From Roseicyclus sp. (GTDB taxonomy: Bacteria > Pseudomonadota > Alphaproteobacteria > Rhodobacterales > Rhodobacteraceae): 64,000 nucleotides of DNA. Below are positions 34,561-42,980 of this stretch, one piece after another. The DNA lies in contig JAGYJU010000005.1 of the NCBI GenBank assembly GCA_018401965.1, positions 1-64,000 on the forward strand, written 5' to 3'. The notes under the pieces are model-generated. The model was not told where the DNA came from, did not search any database, and was given only the letters and a program-made list of their open reading frames with translations. The translations under genes were made by a program, and so were the position numbers. How positions within the stretch are numbered: position 1 is the stretch's first letter; each line of letters starts with the position of its first letter.

Positions 34561-34590
34561 TCGTAGGGTGGGCAATCCTGCCCACCGGTG
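34561..34590. repeat. GTAGGGTGGGC palindromic repeat between atpB and atpE
   Basis: CGTAGGGTGGGC-AATCCT-GCCCACCG: 7-bp perfect arms (34567-34573 / 34580-34586). A related copy lies at 42471-42499. This type of short repeat is widely dispersed in proteobacteria. Confidence 0.6.
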
Positions 34591-34593
34591 TTG

Positions 34594-35445
34594 TCAGTGA
34601 TGCGGATGCAACGCGTCCTTGAGATAGACGCAGGTGAGAATGGTAAAGACGTAAGCCTGGATGGCCGACACCAGCACCTCCAGCCCGAAGATCGCGACGA
34701 CGCCAAAGATCGGCACGATGCCTGCGACACCCAGGGTTCCGGCAAAGCCCGCGAACACCTTGAGAACGGCGTGGCCCGCCATGACGTTGCCGGCCAAACG
34801 GATGGAATGGCTGACGGGGCGCACGAAGTAGGAAATCAGTTCGATGACGGCCAGGATGGGCCGCAGCGCCAAGGGCGCCGAGGACACCCAGAACAGGCTG
34901 AGGAACGACACGCCGTTCTTGACAAAGCCCAGCACCGTCACGCCGATGAACACGCCCATCGCCAGAACCGCCGTCACGGCGATATGCGACGTGGGGGTAA
35001 AGCTGGTGGGGATAAGCCCCAGGAAATTCGAGAACAGGATGAACAGGAACACCGTGAAGATATAGGGGAAGTAGGGCAGCGCATCCTTGCCCGCCACATC
35101 CTCGACCATCTTGCGCACGAAGCCGTACGCCAGTTCCGCCATCGACTGGCTGCGCGACGGGATCACGGCGCGGCCCTTGGTGCCCATCACCATCAGCGTG
35201 GCGATGCCCGCGATCGCCAGGCCCATCCACAGCGTGACATTGGTGGGGGTGTACCAATGGATCGGACCGGTCCCGAACAGCGGTTCGATCAGGAACTGAT
35301 CCATCGGGTGAATATTCGGCCCGTCCATCGTGTAGTCATCGACCAGCCCGAGGATGAAGAGGACCGCCGCAATGGCGATCAGCACGAAGAACACGATCCG
35401 GCCCGAGCCGGTCTTGCTGTCGGTGTTGGTGCTTTCGGTCGCCAC
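34594..35445 (-). CDS. atpB: ATP synthase F0 subunit a
   Basis: Membrane subunit of 283 residues forming the proton half-channels. The essential Arg is in [16 protein letters not shown] near residue 220; [18 protein letters not shown] and [21 protein letters not shown] (cited in part) are family features. A N-terminal charged extension of about 15 residues precedes the first helix [17 protein letters not shown]. It follows atpI by 4 bases. Confidence 0.95.
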   Translation of the reverse strand: MATESTNTDSKTGSGRIVFFVLIAIAAVLFILGLVDDYTMDGPNIHPMDQFLIEPLFGTGPIHWYTPTNVTLWMGLAIAGIATLMVMGTKGRAVIPSRSQSMAELAYGFVRKMVEDVAGKDALPYFPYIFTVFLFILFSNFLGLIPTSFTPTSHIAVTAVLAMGVFIGVTVLGFVKNGVSFLSLFWVSSAPLALRPILAVIELISYFVRPVSHSIRLAGNVMAGHAVLKVFAGFAGTLGVAGIVPIFGVVAIFGLEVLVSAIQAYVFTILTCVYLKDALHPHH

Positions 35446-35449
35446 GCCG

Positions 35450-35788
35450 CTATTCCTCTTTCCGTTCCTGCGCGGCCTTGTCGGCCGCCTCGATCTGTTT
35501 GCGCTGCACCTCTTGGGCGGAGCGTATCATTGTCTTGACCCCGGCGATGAAGCCCAGGATCACGAAAATCACCATCAGGAAGGGCTGCGTGCCGAAGACG
35601 GCATCAAGCCCAAACCCGATCCCGAACCCGATCCCGAGACCCGCGACCAGTTCGATCACCATCCGCCACGCCAGGTGCGCCTGCGAATAATGCTCTTCCG
35701 TATGCGGTTTCGGCGTCTGAGCCTGCTTGGCTGCCGCGATCCGCGCTTCCAGAGCTTTCAATCGCTCGGCTTCGTCCGATCCGGCCAT
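35450..35788 (-). CDS. atpI: ATP synthase assembly protein AtpI/AtpZ
   Basis: Protein of 112 residues with two membrane helices around residues 45-90 ([22 protein letters not shown] and [21 protein letters not shown], cited in part) and a charged C-terminus. It aids c-ring assembly and possibly Mg transport. First gene of the F0 operon, downstream of a clear promoter. Confidence 0.9.
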   Translation of the reverse strand: MAGSDEAERLKALEARIAAAKQAQTPKPHTEEHYSQAHLAWRMVIELVAGLGIGFGIGFGLDAVFGTQPFLMVIFVILGFIAGVKTMIRSAQEVQRKQIEAADKAAQERKEE

Positions 35789-35818
35789 GACGCAGAACCC
35801 CCTAGGGAAGTTGCGCGG

Positions 35819-35847
35819 ACGCTATGCCGGGCACGGATCAGAGTCAA
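35819..35847 (-). promoter_or_regulatory. Promoter of the F0 ATP synthase operon
   Basis: On the minus strand TTGACT (35847-35842), exact 17-base spacer, TAGCGT (35824-35819), about 30 bases before the atpI start. Confidence 0.6.
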
Positions 35848-35885
35848 CGCACGCCGCACCGCAGAGACTTTACGTCAACCAACTG

Positions 35886-35901
35886 AAATATATGTATATT
35901 T
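35886..35901. promoter_or_regulatory. AT-rich inverted repeat upstream of the ArsR gene
   Basis: AAATATA-TG-TATATTT, 7-bp perfect arms, in the divergent gap between atpI and the ArsR-type gene. It is the most AT-rich stretch nearby and could be a protein-binding site or an H-NS nucleation point. Confidence 0.4.
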
Positions 35902-35971
35902 TACGCATGCGGCAAATCGGACACCCCACCACTTGCGGCCCTGCGGCGTGAATTTGGCCAAAGCGCATATT

Positions 35972-36010
35972 CAACCGATCGGTTGACGATAGCGCCCTGC
36001 CCTGTCTACT
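35972..36010 (+). promoter_or_regulatory. Palindromic operator and promoter of the ArsR gene
   Basis: CAACCGATCGGTTG (35972-35985) is a perfect 14-bp palindrome that runs into TTGACG (35983-35988). TCTACT follows after 16 bases (36005-36010). An operator overlapping the -35 box fits autorepression. The predicted start is within a few bases of the ATG at 36018. Confidence 0.55.
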
Positions 36011-36017
36011 GCACCCC

Positions 36018-36371
36018 ATGATCGCCGCGCATGCCCCATCGCTTGACACCGTCTTTGCCGCGTTGGCCGATCCGACGCGGCGCACGATCCTGGCGATGTT
36101 GCTGGAAGACGACATGGCCGTGACCGATGTGGCCGAACCGTTTTCGATGTCGCTCGCGGCAATTTCCAAGCATCTGGGCATCCTGGCCGCTGCCGGGCTG
36201 ATCACGCAGGAAAAGCGCGGCCGGGTGAAATGGTGCAAGCTGGACCCTGACGCGCTCAAGGGGGCATCGGTCTGGATGCAGGGGTTTGGCCAGTTCGAAC
36301 CGGTCAACCTCGACGCGTTCGAGGCGTTCCTGGAACGGGAACTGGGCGCTGAGGGCGACGCTATTCTTTGA
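36018..36371 (+). CDS. ArsR family transcriptional regulator
   Basis: Winged-helix repressor of 117 residues. FAALADPTRRTILAMLLEDDM and the recognition helix MSLAAISKHLGILAAAGLITQEKRGR are typical (cited in part). It has one cysteine only (KWCKLD) and no ELCVCD metal box, so it is more like the SdpR/YczG-type non-metal ArsR group. The promoter overlaps a 14-bp palindrome. The gene ends 11 bases inside the convergent transporter gene. Confidence 0.87.
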   Translation: MIAAHAPSLDTVFAALADPTRRTILAMLLEDDMAVTDVAEPFSMSLAAISKHLGILAAAGLITQEKRGRVKWCKLDPDALKGASVWMQGFGQFEPVNLDAFEAFLERELGAEGDAIL

Positions 36372-37263
36372 GCAAAAGGGCCAGCGCCGCGATGGTCAGG
36401 GCCACCCCCGCCAGCACCAGCGCGGGCGGCATCGCTTGGCCTAGGGCCAATTGCCACCCGAGCACCCAGGATGGCGTCAGGTAGGTATAGGCCATCACCT
36501 TTGACGACGGCAGCCGCATCGAGGCGAATTGCACGAGGAACACCGTCAACGACGAAGCCGCCAGCGCGGTGTAGAGGATCGTCACCCACACCAGCGGGCG
36601 CAGCGCCGCCCAATCGGTCGCGGCGATGTCGCGCCAGCCCCAGGCACCGATGATCAGCGCGGTGGCCGTCAGCGTCCAGAAGGTGAAGACCAGGATCGGC
36701 TCACCCCGGTTCAGTACCCGCACAAGTGGCGTATAGGCCGCATGGCAGATGCAGCCGAAGAAAAAGATCATTTCGCCCCGACCGATTTCAAAGGCGATCA
36801 GCGCGACAGGATCGGCGCGGAAAATCACCCACAGCGCGCCCAAGGCCCCCAGCGTCAGGGCCAGCACGATGCGTGCACCCATCACCTGCCGCAACAGGAT
36901 ATAGCCAAACACCCCGCTCATCACCGGGGTCAGGGTAAAGACCGCCGCCGCCGACACGGGCGGCGCGGTCTTGAGCCCCTCGAACATGGTAACGAAATAG
37001 ACCGCGAACAGGCCGCCAAGGATGGCGTAGCGCCAAGGTGCGGCCAGCGCCGCGCCCACCGATGCGATCCCGCCGCGCAGCGCGATGACCCCGCCCACGA
37101 CAAGCGCCGACAGACCAAAGCGCAGCGCGTTCAGGGCGGTGGGCGCGATGTCATTGGCGACCTGCCCGCCCAGTGAAAACGACCCCGCGACAAGGGCCGA
37201 AAAGGCCAGCATCGCCAGATGCCCGCGCCCCGCCGCCGTGATCGTACCCCCGGTGGCGGTCAC
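36361..37263 (-). CDS. DMT superfamily (EamA) transporter
   Basis: Inner-membrane carrier of 300 residues with ten predicted helices in two EamA halves (LAMLAFSALVAGSFSLGGQV at the start; MIFFFGCICHAAYTPLVRVL in the second half). GTG at 37263 is chosen because it overlaps the LysR stop (GTGA), indicating translational coupling; the longer open frame upstream is antisense to nothing recognised. Substrate unknown; relatives export amino acids or metabolites. Confidence 0.85.
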   Translation of the reverse strand: MTATGGTITAAGRGHLAMLAFSALVAGSFSLGGQVANDIAPTALNALRFGLSALVVGGVIALRGGIASVGAALAAPWRYAILGGLFAVYFVTMFEGLKTAPPVSAAAVFTLTPVMSGVFGYILLRQVMGARIVLALTLGALGALWVIFRADPVALIAFEIGRGEMIFFFGCICHAAYTPLVRVLNRGEPILVFTFWTLTATALIIGAWGWRDIAATDWAALRPLVWVTILYTALAASSLTVFLVQFASMRLPSSKVMAYTYLTPSWVLGWQLALGQAMPPALVLAGVALTIAALALLLKE

Positions 37264-38150
37264 GCGACGCTGACGCCCCAGGTCTTGACCTGGTCCTTGA
37301 GGAACCGGACAAAGGTCTGCACCTTGGCGGTGCGGTGCAGATCCATATGGGTCACAAGCCAGATCTTGGCTGACCAATCTTCCAGCGGGGGCAGCATTTC
37401 GACCAGGTCTTCGGTGCCGTCCCTGTCCCAATCCGCGACAAAGCCGATGCCGATGCCGGCGCGCACGGCGGCCTTTGACGCCATCATGGACGTCGCGCGA
37501 AAATAGATCGAACTGGCGGGAACGGTATCGTGCAGCCACCGGAAATAGGGCGCGCGCGGCGTGTCTTCGGTGGCCCCGATAAAGCGGTGATCGGCAACAT
37601 TGCCGGTGGCCAGCGTGCCGAAACGCGCGACGTAGCCAGGCGAGGCGACCATGCGCAGCGTCTGGGTAAAGAACGGCTGCACCACGTTATCGGGTTGATC
37701 CGGCAGGCTTCCGGCGCGGATCGCCACATGCGCCTCGCCGTATTCCAGCCGGAACAGACGTTGATCGCTGATCAGCCGTACCCGCAGATCGGGGTGGCCG
37801 GTCAGGAATTGCGCCATCGACGGGATCAACAACGGCGACAGCGCATCCAGCGAGGTCACGATCAATTCGCCCGTCACCTCGTCGCCACGGCCCTTGATGC
37901 GCCCGGCAAGCTGGGTGAACTGGTCGTCGGTCTGGGCCGCGACCTTGAGCAGATCCTGCCCCGCCTCGGTGGGCGTGTAGCCACGCGCGTGGCGTTGAAA
38001 CAGCTTGGCCCCCAGCCGGTGTTCCAAGGCATCGATGTGCCGGATCACGGTGGCATGATGCACGCCCAGCGCATCGGCAGCGCCAGAAACGGTGCCCACG
38101 CGCGCCACCTGGTAGGCGGTGCGGATTTCATCCCAGTGATCAAAGGACAT
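37260..38150 (-). CDS. LysR family transcriptional regulator
   Basis: Regulator of 296 residues. The N-terminal winged helix-turn-helix is VARVGTVSGAADALGVHHAT with VIRHIDALEHRLGAKLFQRH; the effector domain runs from about residue 90 (GELIVTSLDALSPLLIPSM). It is cotranscribed with the EamA transporter, its probable target, and divergent from the exported protein gene at 38265. The effector is not evident. Confidence 0.87.
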   Translation of the reverse strand: MSFDHWDEIRTAYQVARVGTVSGAADALGVHHATVIRHIDALEHRLGAKLFQRHARGYTPTEAGQDLLKVAAQTDDQFTQLAGRIKGRGDEVTGELIVTSLDALSPLLIPSMAQFLTGHPDLRVRLISDQRLFRLEYGEAHVAIRAGSLPDQPDNVVQPFFTQTLRMVASPGYVARFGTLATGNVADHRFIGATEDTPRAPYFRWLHDTVPASSIYFRATSMMASKAAVRAGIGIGFVADWDRDGTEDLVEMLPPLEDWSAKIWLVTHMDLHRTAKVQTFVRFLKDQVKTWGVSVA

Positions 38151-38264
38151 GGCTGTGCGTCTCCCCACGAAACGGCCCCAAGCCGCGATCATGCGTGCCC
38201 TGACGCGGAAACACAAGCCGGGCACCGGTTTGCCCGGCGCGGCGCGCGTGCTAGGCTGAGGCCC

Positions 38265-38786
38265 ATGTGGATCCGGACCCTTTTGGCCCTTGCGACCCTG
38301 TCGGCGCTGCCGGATGGCGTGCGGGCGCAAAGCTGCGCGATCGGCTTTGACATCACGGTGACGCAAGGGGTTGGGGCGATCCGACCCGGCGCGCGGATGA
38401 CAGGCATGGCCGATTTCACCTTGCACGAACGCGCCCTGCCCGCAGAGGCCGGGAACACCGTGTATCTGGCGACGGGCGCAATGCGGCTTGGGGCCGAGAT
38501 CACCGGGCAGGTCTGGGCGCTTGTCACCACGTCGAACGGGGCGGTTGCCGATCTGATCGGCCTTTATGCCCGCGACGTGCAGGGGCTGACATTCGCGGGG
38601 TTGGCCTATGCCGGCCCGATGATGATCACCTTGTATGGCCCGCCCGGAAGCCGCCCGGACAGCGCGCCGCCGATCACGCAGCCCGACTGGGACGCCATGG
38701 CCACCAGCCGTCGCTTTGCGCTGCATGCGCAGGGCTATGACCGCTTGGCCGGCGATGTGACCGCGTTGACGGTGTCTTGTGACTAG
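38265..38786 (+). CDS. Hypothetical exported protein
   Basis: Not recognised. A protein of 173 residues with a signal peptide (MWIRTLLALATLSALPDGVRAQ) and two cysteines in the mature part (QSCAIGFDI and the C-terminal VSCD) that could form a disulfide between the chain ends. The body is beta-rich. It is divergent from the LysR gene, so it might be regulated by it. No close functional hint. Confidence 0.65.
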   Translation: MWIRTLLALATLSALPDGVRAQSCAIGFDITVTQGVGAIRPGARMTGMADFTLHERALPAEAGNTVYLATGAMRLGAEITGQVWALVTTSNGAVADLIGLYARDVQGLTFAGLAYAGPMMITLYGPPGSRPDSAPPITQPDWDAMATSRRFALHAQGYDRLAGDVTALTVSCD

Positions 38787-38800
38787 ACCGGTCGTCGGTG

Positions 38801-38829
38801 TTGACTCGGGCGCGGGGCGGCCCTAAACG
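38801..38829 (+). promoter_or_regulatory. Candidate promoter of ffh
   Basis: TTGACT (38801-38806), exact 17-base spacer, TAAACG (38824-38829). It leaves a leader of about 145 bases that contains a CCCCTGT/ACAGGGG hairpin (38885-38914). Confidence 0.5.
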
Positions 38830-38981
38830 ACAGCGAAATATCCGGATAGCGCCAGCTTTCCGGTCTTGCGTGTCGCAAGATCGCCCCCTGTCAGCGAGGT
38901 TTCGCCCACAGGGGCCTTGGTGCATTCGCCGGAAGCCCCCAGATCTTGGGGCAAATGCGATGATGTGAAGGGGCGCGGCCC

Positions 38982-40472
38982 ATGTTTGAAAACCTGTCTG
39001 AACGCCTGTCAGGCGTCTTTGACCGCCTCACCAAGCAGGGTGCGCTGTCTGACGATGACGTGCGCACGGCGATGCGAGAGGTCCGGGTTGCGCTGCTCGA
39101 GGCGGATGTCTCGCTGGAGGTGGCGCGCCAGTTCATCAAGGCGGTCGAGAAAAAGGCCACCGGCGCGGCGGTGACGAAATCGATCACGCCGGGCCAACAG
39201 GTGATCAAGATCGTCCATGACGAATTGATCCATGTGCTGACCGGCGACGAAGACCCAGGCCGCCTGAAGATCGACAATCCGCCCGCACCGATCCTGATGG
39301 TCGGTTTGCAGGGCTCGGGCAAGACCACCACGACCGCGAAACTGGCCAAGCGCCTGAAAGAGCGCGAAGGCAAGCGCGTGCTGATGGCGTCGCTCGACAC
39401 CAACCGCCCGGCCGCGATGGAACAGCTGGCCATTCTCGGCGCGCAGATCGGGGTCGACACGCTGCCCATCGTCAAGGGCGAAGACCCGGTGACGATCGCC
39501 AAGCGCGCGAAAACCCAAGCCAGCCTTGGCGGCTATGATGTTTATCTGCTGGATACCGCGGGCCGGTTGCATATCGATGCCGAATTGATCGCACAGGCCG
39601 CCGCCGTCCGCGACGTGGCGCAGCCGCGCGAAACGCTGTTGGTTGTCGACGGGTTGACCGGCCAGGATGCCGTCAATGTCGCGCAGGAATTCGACGACAA
39701 GATCGGCGTCACCGGCGTTGTGCTGACCCGGATGGATGGCGACGGGCGCGGCGGTGCGGCGCTGTCGATGCGCGCCATCACCGGCAAGCCGATCCGGTTC
39801 GTCGGCATGGGCGAAAAGACCGACGCGCTGGAAACCTTCGAGCCGTCACGCATCGCGGGCCGTATCCTCGGCATGGGCGATATCGTGGCCCTTGTCGAAC
39901 GCGCGCAGGAAACGCTGGAGGCCGAACAGGCCGAGCGGATGATGAAGCGGTTCCAGAAGGGTCAGTTCAACATGAACGACCTGAGGGGCCAGCTTGACCA
40001 GATGCTCAAGATGGGGGGCATGCAGGGCATGATGGGCATGATGCCCGGCATGGCCAAGATGCAGAAACAGCTGGATCAGGCGGGCTTTGACGACAGCGTG
40101 ATCAAGCGCCAGATCGCGCTGATCAATTCGATGACGAAGAAAGAACGCGCCAACCCCGACCTGATGCAGGCCAGCCGGAAAAAGCGCGTGGCCGCAGGCG
40201 CGGGGCAAGACGTGTCTGACCTGAACAAGCTGCTCAAGATGCACCGCCAGATGGCGGATGCGATGAAGAAGCTGGGCAAGATGGGCACCAAGGGTCTGCT
40301 GCGCGGCGGGCTTGGCGCGCTGATGGGCAAGGGCGGCGGGATGCCGCCGGGCATGGACCCGTCCGCGATGGACCCCAAGGCGATGGAAGAGGCCGCGCGC
40401 AAGATGGGCATGGGCGGGATGGGCGGCGGGATGCTGCCGCCGGGCCTGTCGGGGTTCGGGAAGAAAAAGTGA
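38982..40472 (+). CDS. ffh: Signal recognition particle protein Ffh
   Basis: SRP54 GTPase of 496 residues that targets nascent membrane proteins to FtsY and SecYEG. N domain MFENLSERLSGVFDRLTKQG; G1 GLQGSGKTTT near residue 108; G3 LDTAGRL; G4 TRMDGDGRGG; then a Met-rich M domain (MKRFQKGQFNMNDLRGQL; MQGMMGMMPGMAKMQKQ) for signal peptides and 4.5S RNA. The Gly/Met-rich tail is long, as in other Rhodobacterales. It starts a row running into acetyltransferase, chorismate mutase and rpsP genes. Confidence 0.95.
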   Translation: MFENLSERLSGVFDRLTKQGALSDDDVRTAMREVRVALLEADVSLEVARQFIKAVEKKATGAAVTKSITPGQQVIKIVHDELIHVLTGDEDPGRLKIDNPPAPILMVGLQGSGKTTTTAKLAKRLKEREGKRVLMASLDTNRPAAMEQLAILGAQIGVDTLPIVKGEDPVTIAKRAKTQASLGGYDVYLLDTAGRLHIDAELIAQAAAVRDVAQPRETLLVVDGLTGQDAVNVAQEFDDKIGVTGVVLTRMDGDGRGGAALSMRAITGKPIRFVGMGEKTDALETFEPSRIAGRILGMGDIVALVERAQETLEAEQAERMMKRFQKGQFNMNDLRGQLDQMLKMGGMQGMMGMMPGMAKMQKQLDQAGFDDSVIKRQIALINSMTKKERANPDLMQASRKKRVAAGAGQDVSDLNKLLKMHRQMADAMKKLGKMGTKGLLRGGLGALMGKGGGMPPGMDPSAMDPKAMEEAARKMGMGGMGGGMLPPGLSGFGKKK

Positions 40473-41629
40473 CCACGCAGGCCCCAACCCTTCAGACCGA
40501 GCGGCTAACGCTTCGGCCCATGCGCGCAGGCGATTTTCCCGCCTATGCCGCGCTGATGGCCAGCCCGCGTGCGGCCTATATGGGCGGGCCATATGACACC
40601 GCCGCGGCATGGGGCCTGTTTTGCCACGACGCCGGGTGTTGGGCGCTTTTCGGTCACGGCGGCCTGATGATGGACCTGCGCAAGGATGGCGAGACGACTG
40701 TCGGGCAGGTCGGCCTGAATGCCGGGCCGCTGTTTCCGGAAACGGAACTGGGCTGGATGGTCTACGAGGGTCACGAAGGGCGGGGCTATGCGACCGAAGG
40801 GGCTGCCGCCTTGCGCGACTGGGCCTTTGAAACGCTCGGGCTCGACAGCCTTGTCAGCTATACGCATCCAGAAAACGACGCCTCCAAGGCAGTGGCTTTG
40901 CGGCTGGGTGCGGTGCCCGATGAAACCGCCCCCGCCAAGATCCCGAAGATTGCGTCTTCCGCCACCACCGGAGGGCCGCGTGATGGCGTGCTTGCGGTTG
41001 TGCAACCAATCCACAGCTTTGCCCACAGGAACTGGCCTCATGGGCTATTGTTTCGCGATGCAATCCTGGGGGCATGTGCAATGACCCCCCGCCTGGCGGA
41101 TACCCCGGTCTTGACCACCGAACGCCTGGTGCTGCGCGCGCCGGTCGCATCTGATTTCGACACGCTTGCGCCGTTCGTGACGTCGGACCGGGCGCGGTTT
41201 GTGGGCGGCGGCGCGGACAAGGATATCGGCCATGCCTGGCGCATGCTGGCGATCTTTGCGGGCCATTGGCAGTTGCGCGGGTTCGGGATCTTTGTCGCCG
41301 CTGACCGCGATACCGGCCGCCCTGTCGGGTCGTTTGGCCCGTGGTTTCCCGGCGACTGGCCGGAAGAAGAATTGGGCTGGACGATCTGGGACGCCGCAGA
41401 CGAAAGCCAAGGCTACGCGCGCGAAGCGACGCTTGCGATCCGCCGCCATGTCTATGCCGATTTGGGCTGGGCCACCGCCGTGAGCTATATCGACCCGCGC
41501 AATGACCGGTCGCGGGCCCTTGCACAGCGTCTTGGCTGTGTTCTGGACACCACCGCGCCGCGCCCCCCGCGCGACCCCGCGCTGGAGGTCTGGCGCCACC
41601 CTGCCCCGTCCGAGGTGTTGGCGGCATGA
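40469..41629 (+). CDS. Raw fused reading frame of two GNAT acetyltransferases
   Basis: As sequenced, one 386-residue frame holds two complete GNAT (RimJ/RimL-like) domains, residues 1 to about 155 and about 205 to 386. Both begin TERL.LR and include the acetyl-CoA loop region (GHEGRGYATEGAAALRDWAF; ADESQGYAREATLAIRRHVY). The joining segment (KIPKIASSATTGGPRD...) is unlike either. Adding one C to the run at 40929-40933 restores APRQDPEDCVFRHH and a stop at 40981-40983, the usual end of this paralogue. I therefore think domain 1 is a separate 171-residue protein with a one-base deletion. The start overlaps the ffh stop. Confidence 0.7.
   Translation: MTTQAPTLQTERLTLRPMRAGDFPAYAALMASPRAAYMGGPYDTAAAWGLFCHDAGCWALFGHGGLMMDLRKDGETTVGQVGLNAGPLFPETELGWMVYEGHEGRGYATEGAAALRDWAFETLGLDSLVSYTHPENDASKAVALRLGAVPDETAPAKIPKIASSATTGGPRDGVLAVVQPIHSFAHRNWPHGLLFRDAILGACAMTPRLADTPVLTTERLVLRAPVASDFDTLAPFVTSDRARFVGGGADKDIGHAWRMLAIFAGHWQLRGFGIFVAADRDTGRPVGSFGPWFPGDWPEEELGWTIWDAADESQGYAREATLAIRRHVYADLGWATAVSYIDPRNDRSRALAQRLGCVLDTTAPRPPRDPALEVWRHPAPSEVLAA
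40929..40983 (+). other. Frame break that fuses the first two GNAT genes
   Basis: C run of five at 40929-40933. One more C would give a conserved C-terminus (VFRHH) and a TGA at 40981-40983, 97 bases before the next acetyltransferase ATG. Confidence 0.7.
41081..41629 (+). CDS. GNAT family N-acetyltransferase (second of the tandem)
   Basis: RimJ/RimL-like GNAT of 182 residues starting MTPRLADTPVLTTERLVLRA, with CCTGGGGGC about 8 bases before the ATG. LGWTIWDAADESQGYAREA is the acetyl-CoA loop and the chain ends LEVWRHPAPSEVLAA, matching the expected ends of the flanking paralogues. It is in the same frame as the raw first domain only because of the upstream one-base loss. The third paralogue overlaps its stop by ATGA. 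Substrate unknown. Confidence 0.72.
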   Translation: MTPRLADTPVLTTERLVLRAPVASDFDTLAPFVTSDRARFVGGGADKDIGHAWRMLAIFAGHWQLRGFGIFVAADRDTGRPVGSFGPWFPGDWPEEELGWTIWDAADESQGYAREATLAIRRHVYADLGWATAVSYIDPRNDRSRALAQRLGCVLDTTAPRPPRDPALEVWRHPAPSEVLAA

Positions 41630-42182
41630 CCACGATCCCCACCCTGACCACCGAACGCCTGACCCTGCGCGCGCCGCAGCTGTCGGATTTCGACGCCTAC
41701 GCAGAATTCCGCGCCTCCGACCGGGCGCGGTTCGTCGGCGGGCCAAACACGGAAATCCAGGCATGGGGCCAATTCATCGGCATCGCCGGGCAGTGGCTGA
41801 TCCGGGGCTATGGCCGCTGGATCGTGGCCGACCGCGACACCGACGCGCCCTTGGGCGTGGTAGGCCTTTTGTATCCCGCAGGCTGGCCGGAACCCGAAAT
41901 CGCCTGGTCGATGTTTGCCACCGCCGAAGGCCGTGGGCTTGCGCATGAGGCCGCCTTGGCCGCGTGCCGCTACGCCTATGACACCGCCGGATGGACCACC
42001 GCGATCAGCTTGATCGATCCGGCCAATGCGCGGTCCGTGGCGCTTGGCCAACGCCTTGGTTGCCACCCCGAGGCGGATTTTCAGCATGACATTTTCGGGG
42101 CGATGCAAATCTGGCGCCACCCCGCCCCGCCACGGCCAAGGCCCCCGCCACCGCCCCAACCACCAAAGGGATGCCCGCATGA
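41626..42182 (+). CDS. GNAT family N-acetyltransferase (third of the tandem, frame break near end)
   Basis: Third RimJ/RimL-like acetyltransferase, starting MTTIPTLTTERLTLRAPQL, with EGRGLAHEAALAACRYAY as acetyl-CoA loop and IWRHPAP near the end. As sequenced the frame continues to 42348, overlapping chorismate mutase by 169 bases with a Pro/Arg-rich tail. One extra C in the run near 42118-42130 gives ATAKAPATAPTTKGMPA and a TGA at 42180-42182 that overlaps the next ATG in the normal ATGA way. I annotate that repaired end. Confidence 0.72.
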
Positions 42183-42475
42183 CCGACGCCACAACCCGCG
42201 CTGCAGAGCTTTTGAAAGGTCATCGCGAAAGCATCGACCGGCTCGATGCGATCCTGGTCTACACGCTGGGCGAGCGGTTCAAGCACACGCAAGCCGTGGG
42301 CAAACTGAAAGCCGAACACGACCTTCCCCCGTCAGATCCGGCCCGTGAAGCGGCCCAGATCGCGCGGCTCGAAGACCTGGCCATTCGGGCCGACCTCGAC
42401 CCCGACTTCGCCAAGAAGTTCCTGCGTTTCGTGATCGACGAGGTCATTCGTCACCACGAAAAACATCAATCGTAG
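42179..42475 (+). CDS. Chorismate mutase (AroQ type)
   Basis: Small all-helical chorismate mutase of 98 residues that turns chorismate into prephenate for Phe and Tyr. RESIDRLDAILVYTLGERFKH and GKLKAEHDLPPSDPAREAAQIARL hold the conserved Arg, Lys and Asp pattern (cited in part), ending FVIDEVIRHHEK. It starts with an ATGA overlap with the repaired acetyltransferase. Its stop codon TAG is supplied by a GTAGGGTGG dispersed repeat. Confidence 0.88.
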   Translation: MTDATTRAAELLKGHRESIDRLDAILVYTLGERFKHTQAVGKLKAEHDLPPSDPAREAAQIARLEDLAIRADLDPDFAKKFLRFVIDEVIRHHEKHQS

Positions 42476-42499
42476 GGTGGATGAAACCCACCGTTACCC
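42471..42499. repeat. GTAGGGTGG palindromic repeat before rpsP
   Basis: CGTAGGGTGG-ATGAAAC-CCACCGTTACC, with GGTGG/CCACC arms. Related to the copy at 34561. Its TAG is the chorismate mutase stop codon. Confidence 0.55.
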
Positions 42500-42523
42500 C
42501 TTTCAATTCAAGGAGACTACACC

Positions 42524-42931
42524 ATGGCAATGAAAATCCGTTTGGCCCGCGGCGGCACGAAAAAGCGCCCCTTCTACCGTATCGTCGCCACCGACAGCCG
42601 CATGCCGCGCGATGGCCGCTTCATCGAGAAGTTGGGCATCTACAACCCGCTCTTGGCCAAGGACAACGAAGACCGTATCCGCATGGACATCGAGCGGGTC
42701 AAGCATTGGCTGGACCAGGGCGCACAGCCCACCGACCGCGTCGCGCGCTTCCTTGAAGCGGCAGGCGTGATCGCGGCCAAGACCCGCAACAACCCCAACA
42801 AGGCCGAGCCGGGCAAGAAGGCCAAGGCGCGCGCTGCCGAAAAGGAAGCCAAGGCCGCAGCAGCAGCCGAAGCGGCCGCAGCCCCCGCCGAAGCACCGGC
42901 AGAGGCCCCCGCCGCAGACGCGACCGAGTAA
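42524..42931 (+). CDS. rpsP: 30S ribosomal protein S16
   Basis: S16 of 135 residues, binding the 5' domain of 16S r[22 protein letters not shown] and [14 protein letters not shown] are diagnostic. The core ends about residue 85; the rest is an Ala/Glu/Lys/Pro-rich tail ([14 protein letters not shown]) common in alphaproteobacteria. ATG follows AAGGAGACTACACC. It is followed by rimM, as in the conserved rpsP-rimM-trmD-rplS operon. Confidence 0.96.
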   Translation: MAMKIRLARGGTKKRPFYRIVATDSRMPRDGRFIEKLGIYNPLLAKDNEDRIRMDIERVKHWLDQGAQPTDRVARFLEAAGVIAAKTRNNPNKAEPGKKAKARAAEKEAKAAAAAEAAAAPAEAPAEAPAADATE

Positions 42932-42980
42932 TCGGCCTGCGCATGACGCGCCTTGACCAGCATATCGGGCAGACCCGGCC

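Noticed and set aside
38787..38981. 4.5S SRP RNA gene next to ffh
   Set aside because: No GGTCAGG-type or GGAAGCAGCC core seen in the gap.
40469..41629. Novel double-domain acetyltransferase
   Set aside because: One added C separates it into two normal paralogues; the linker is unlike protein of either.
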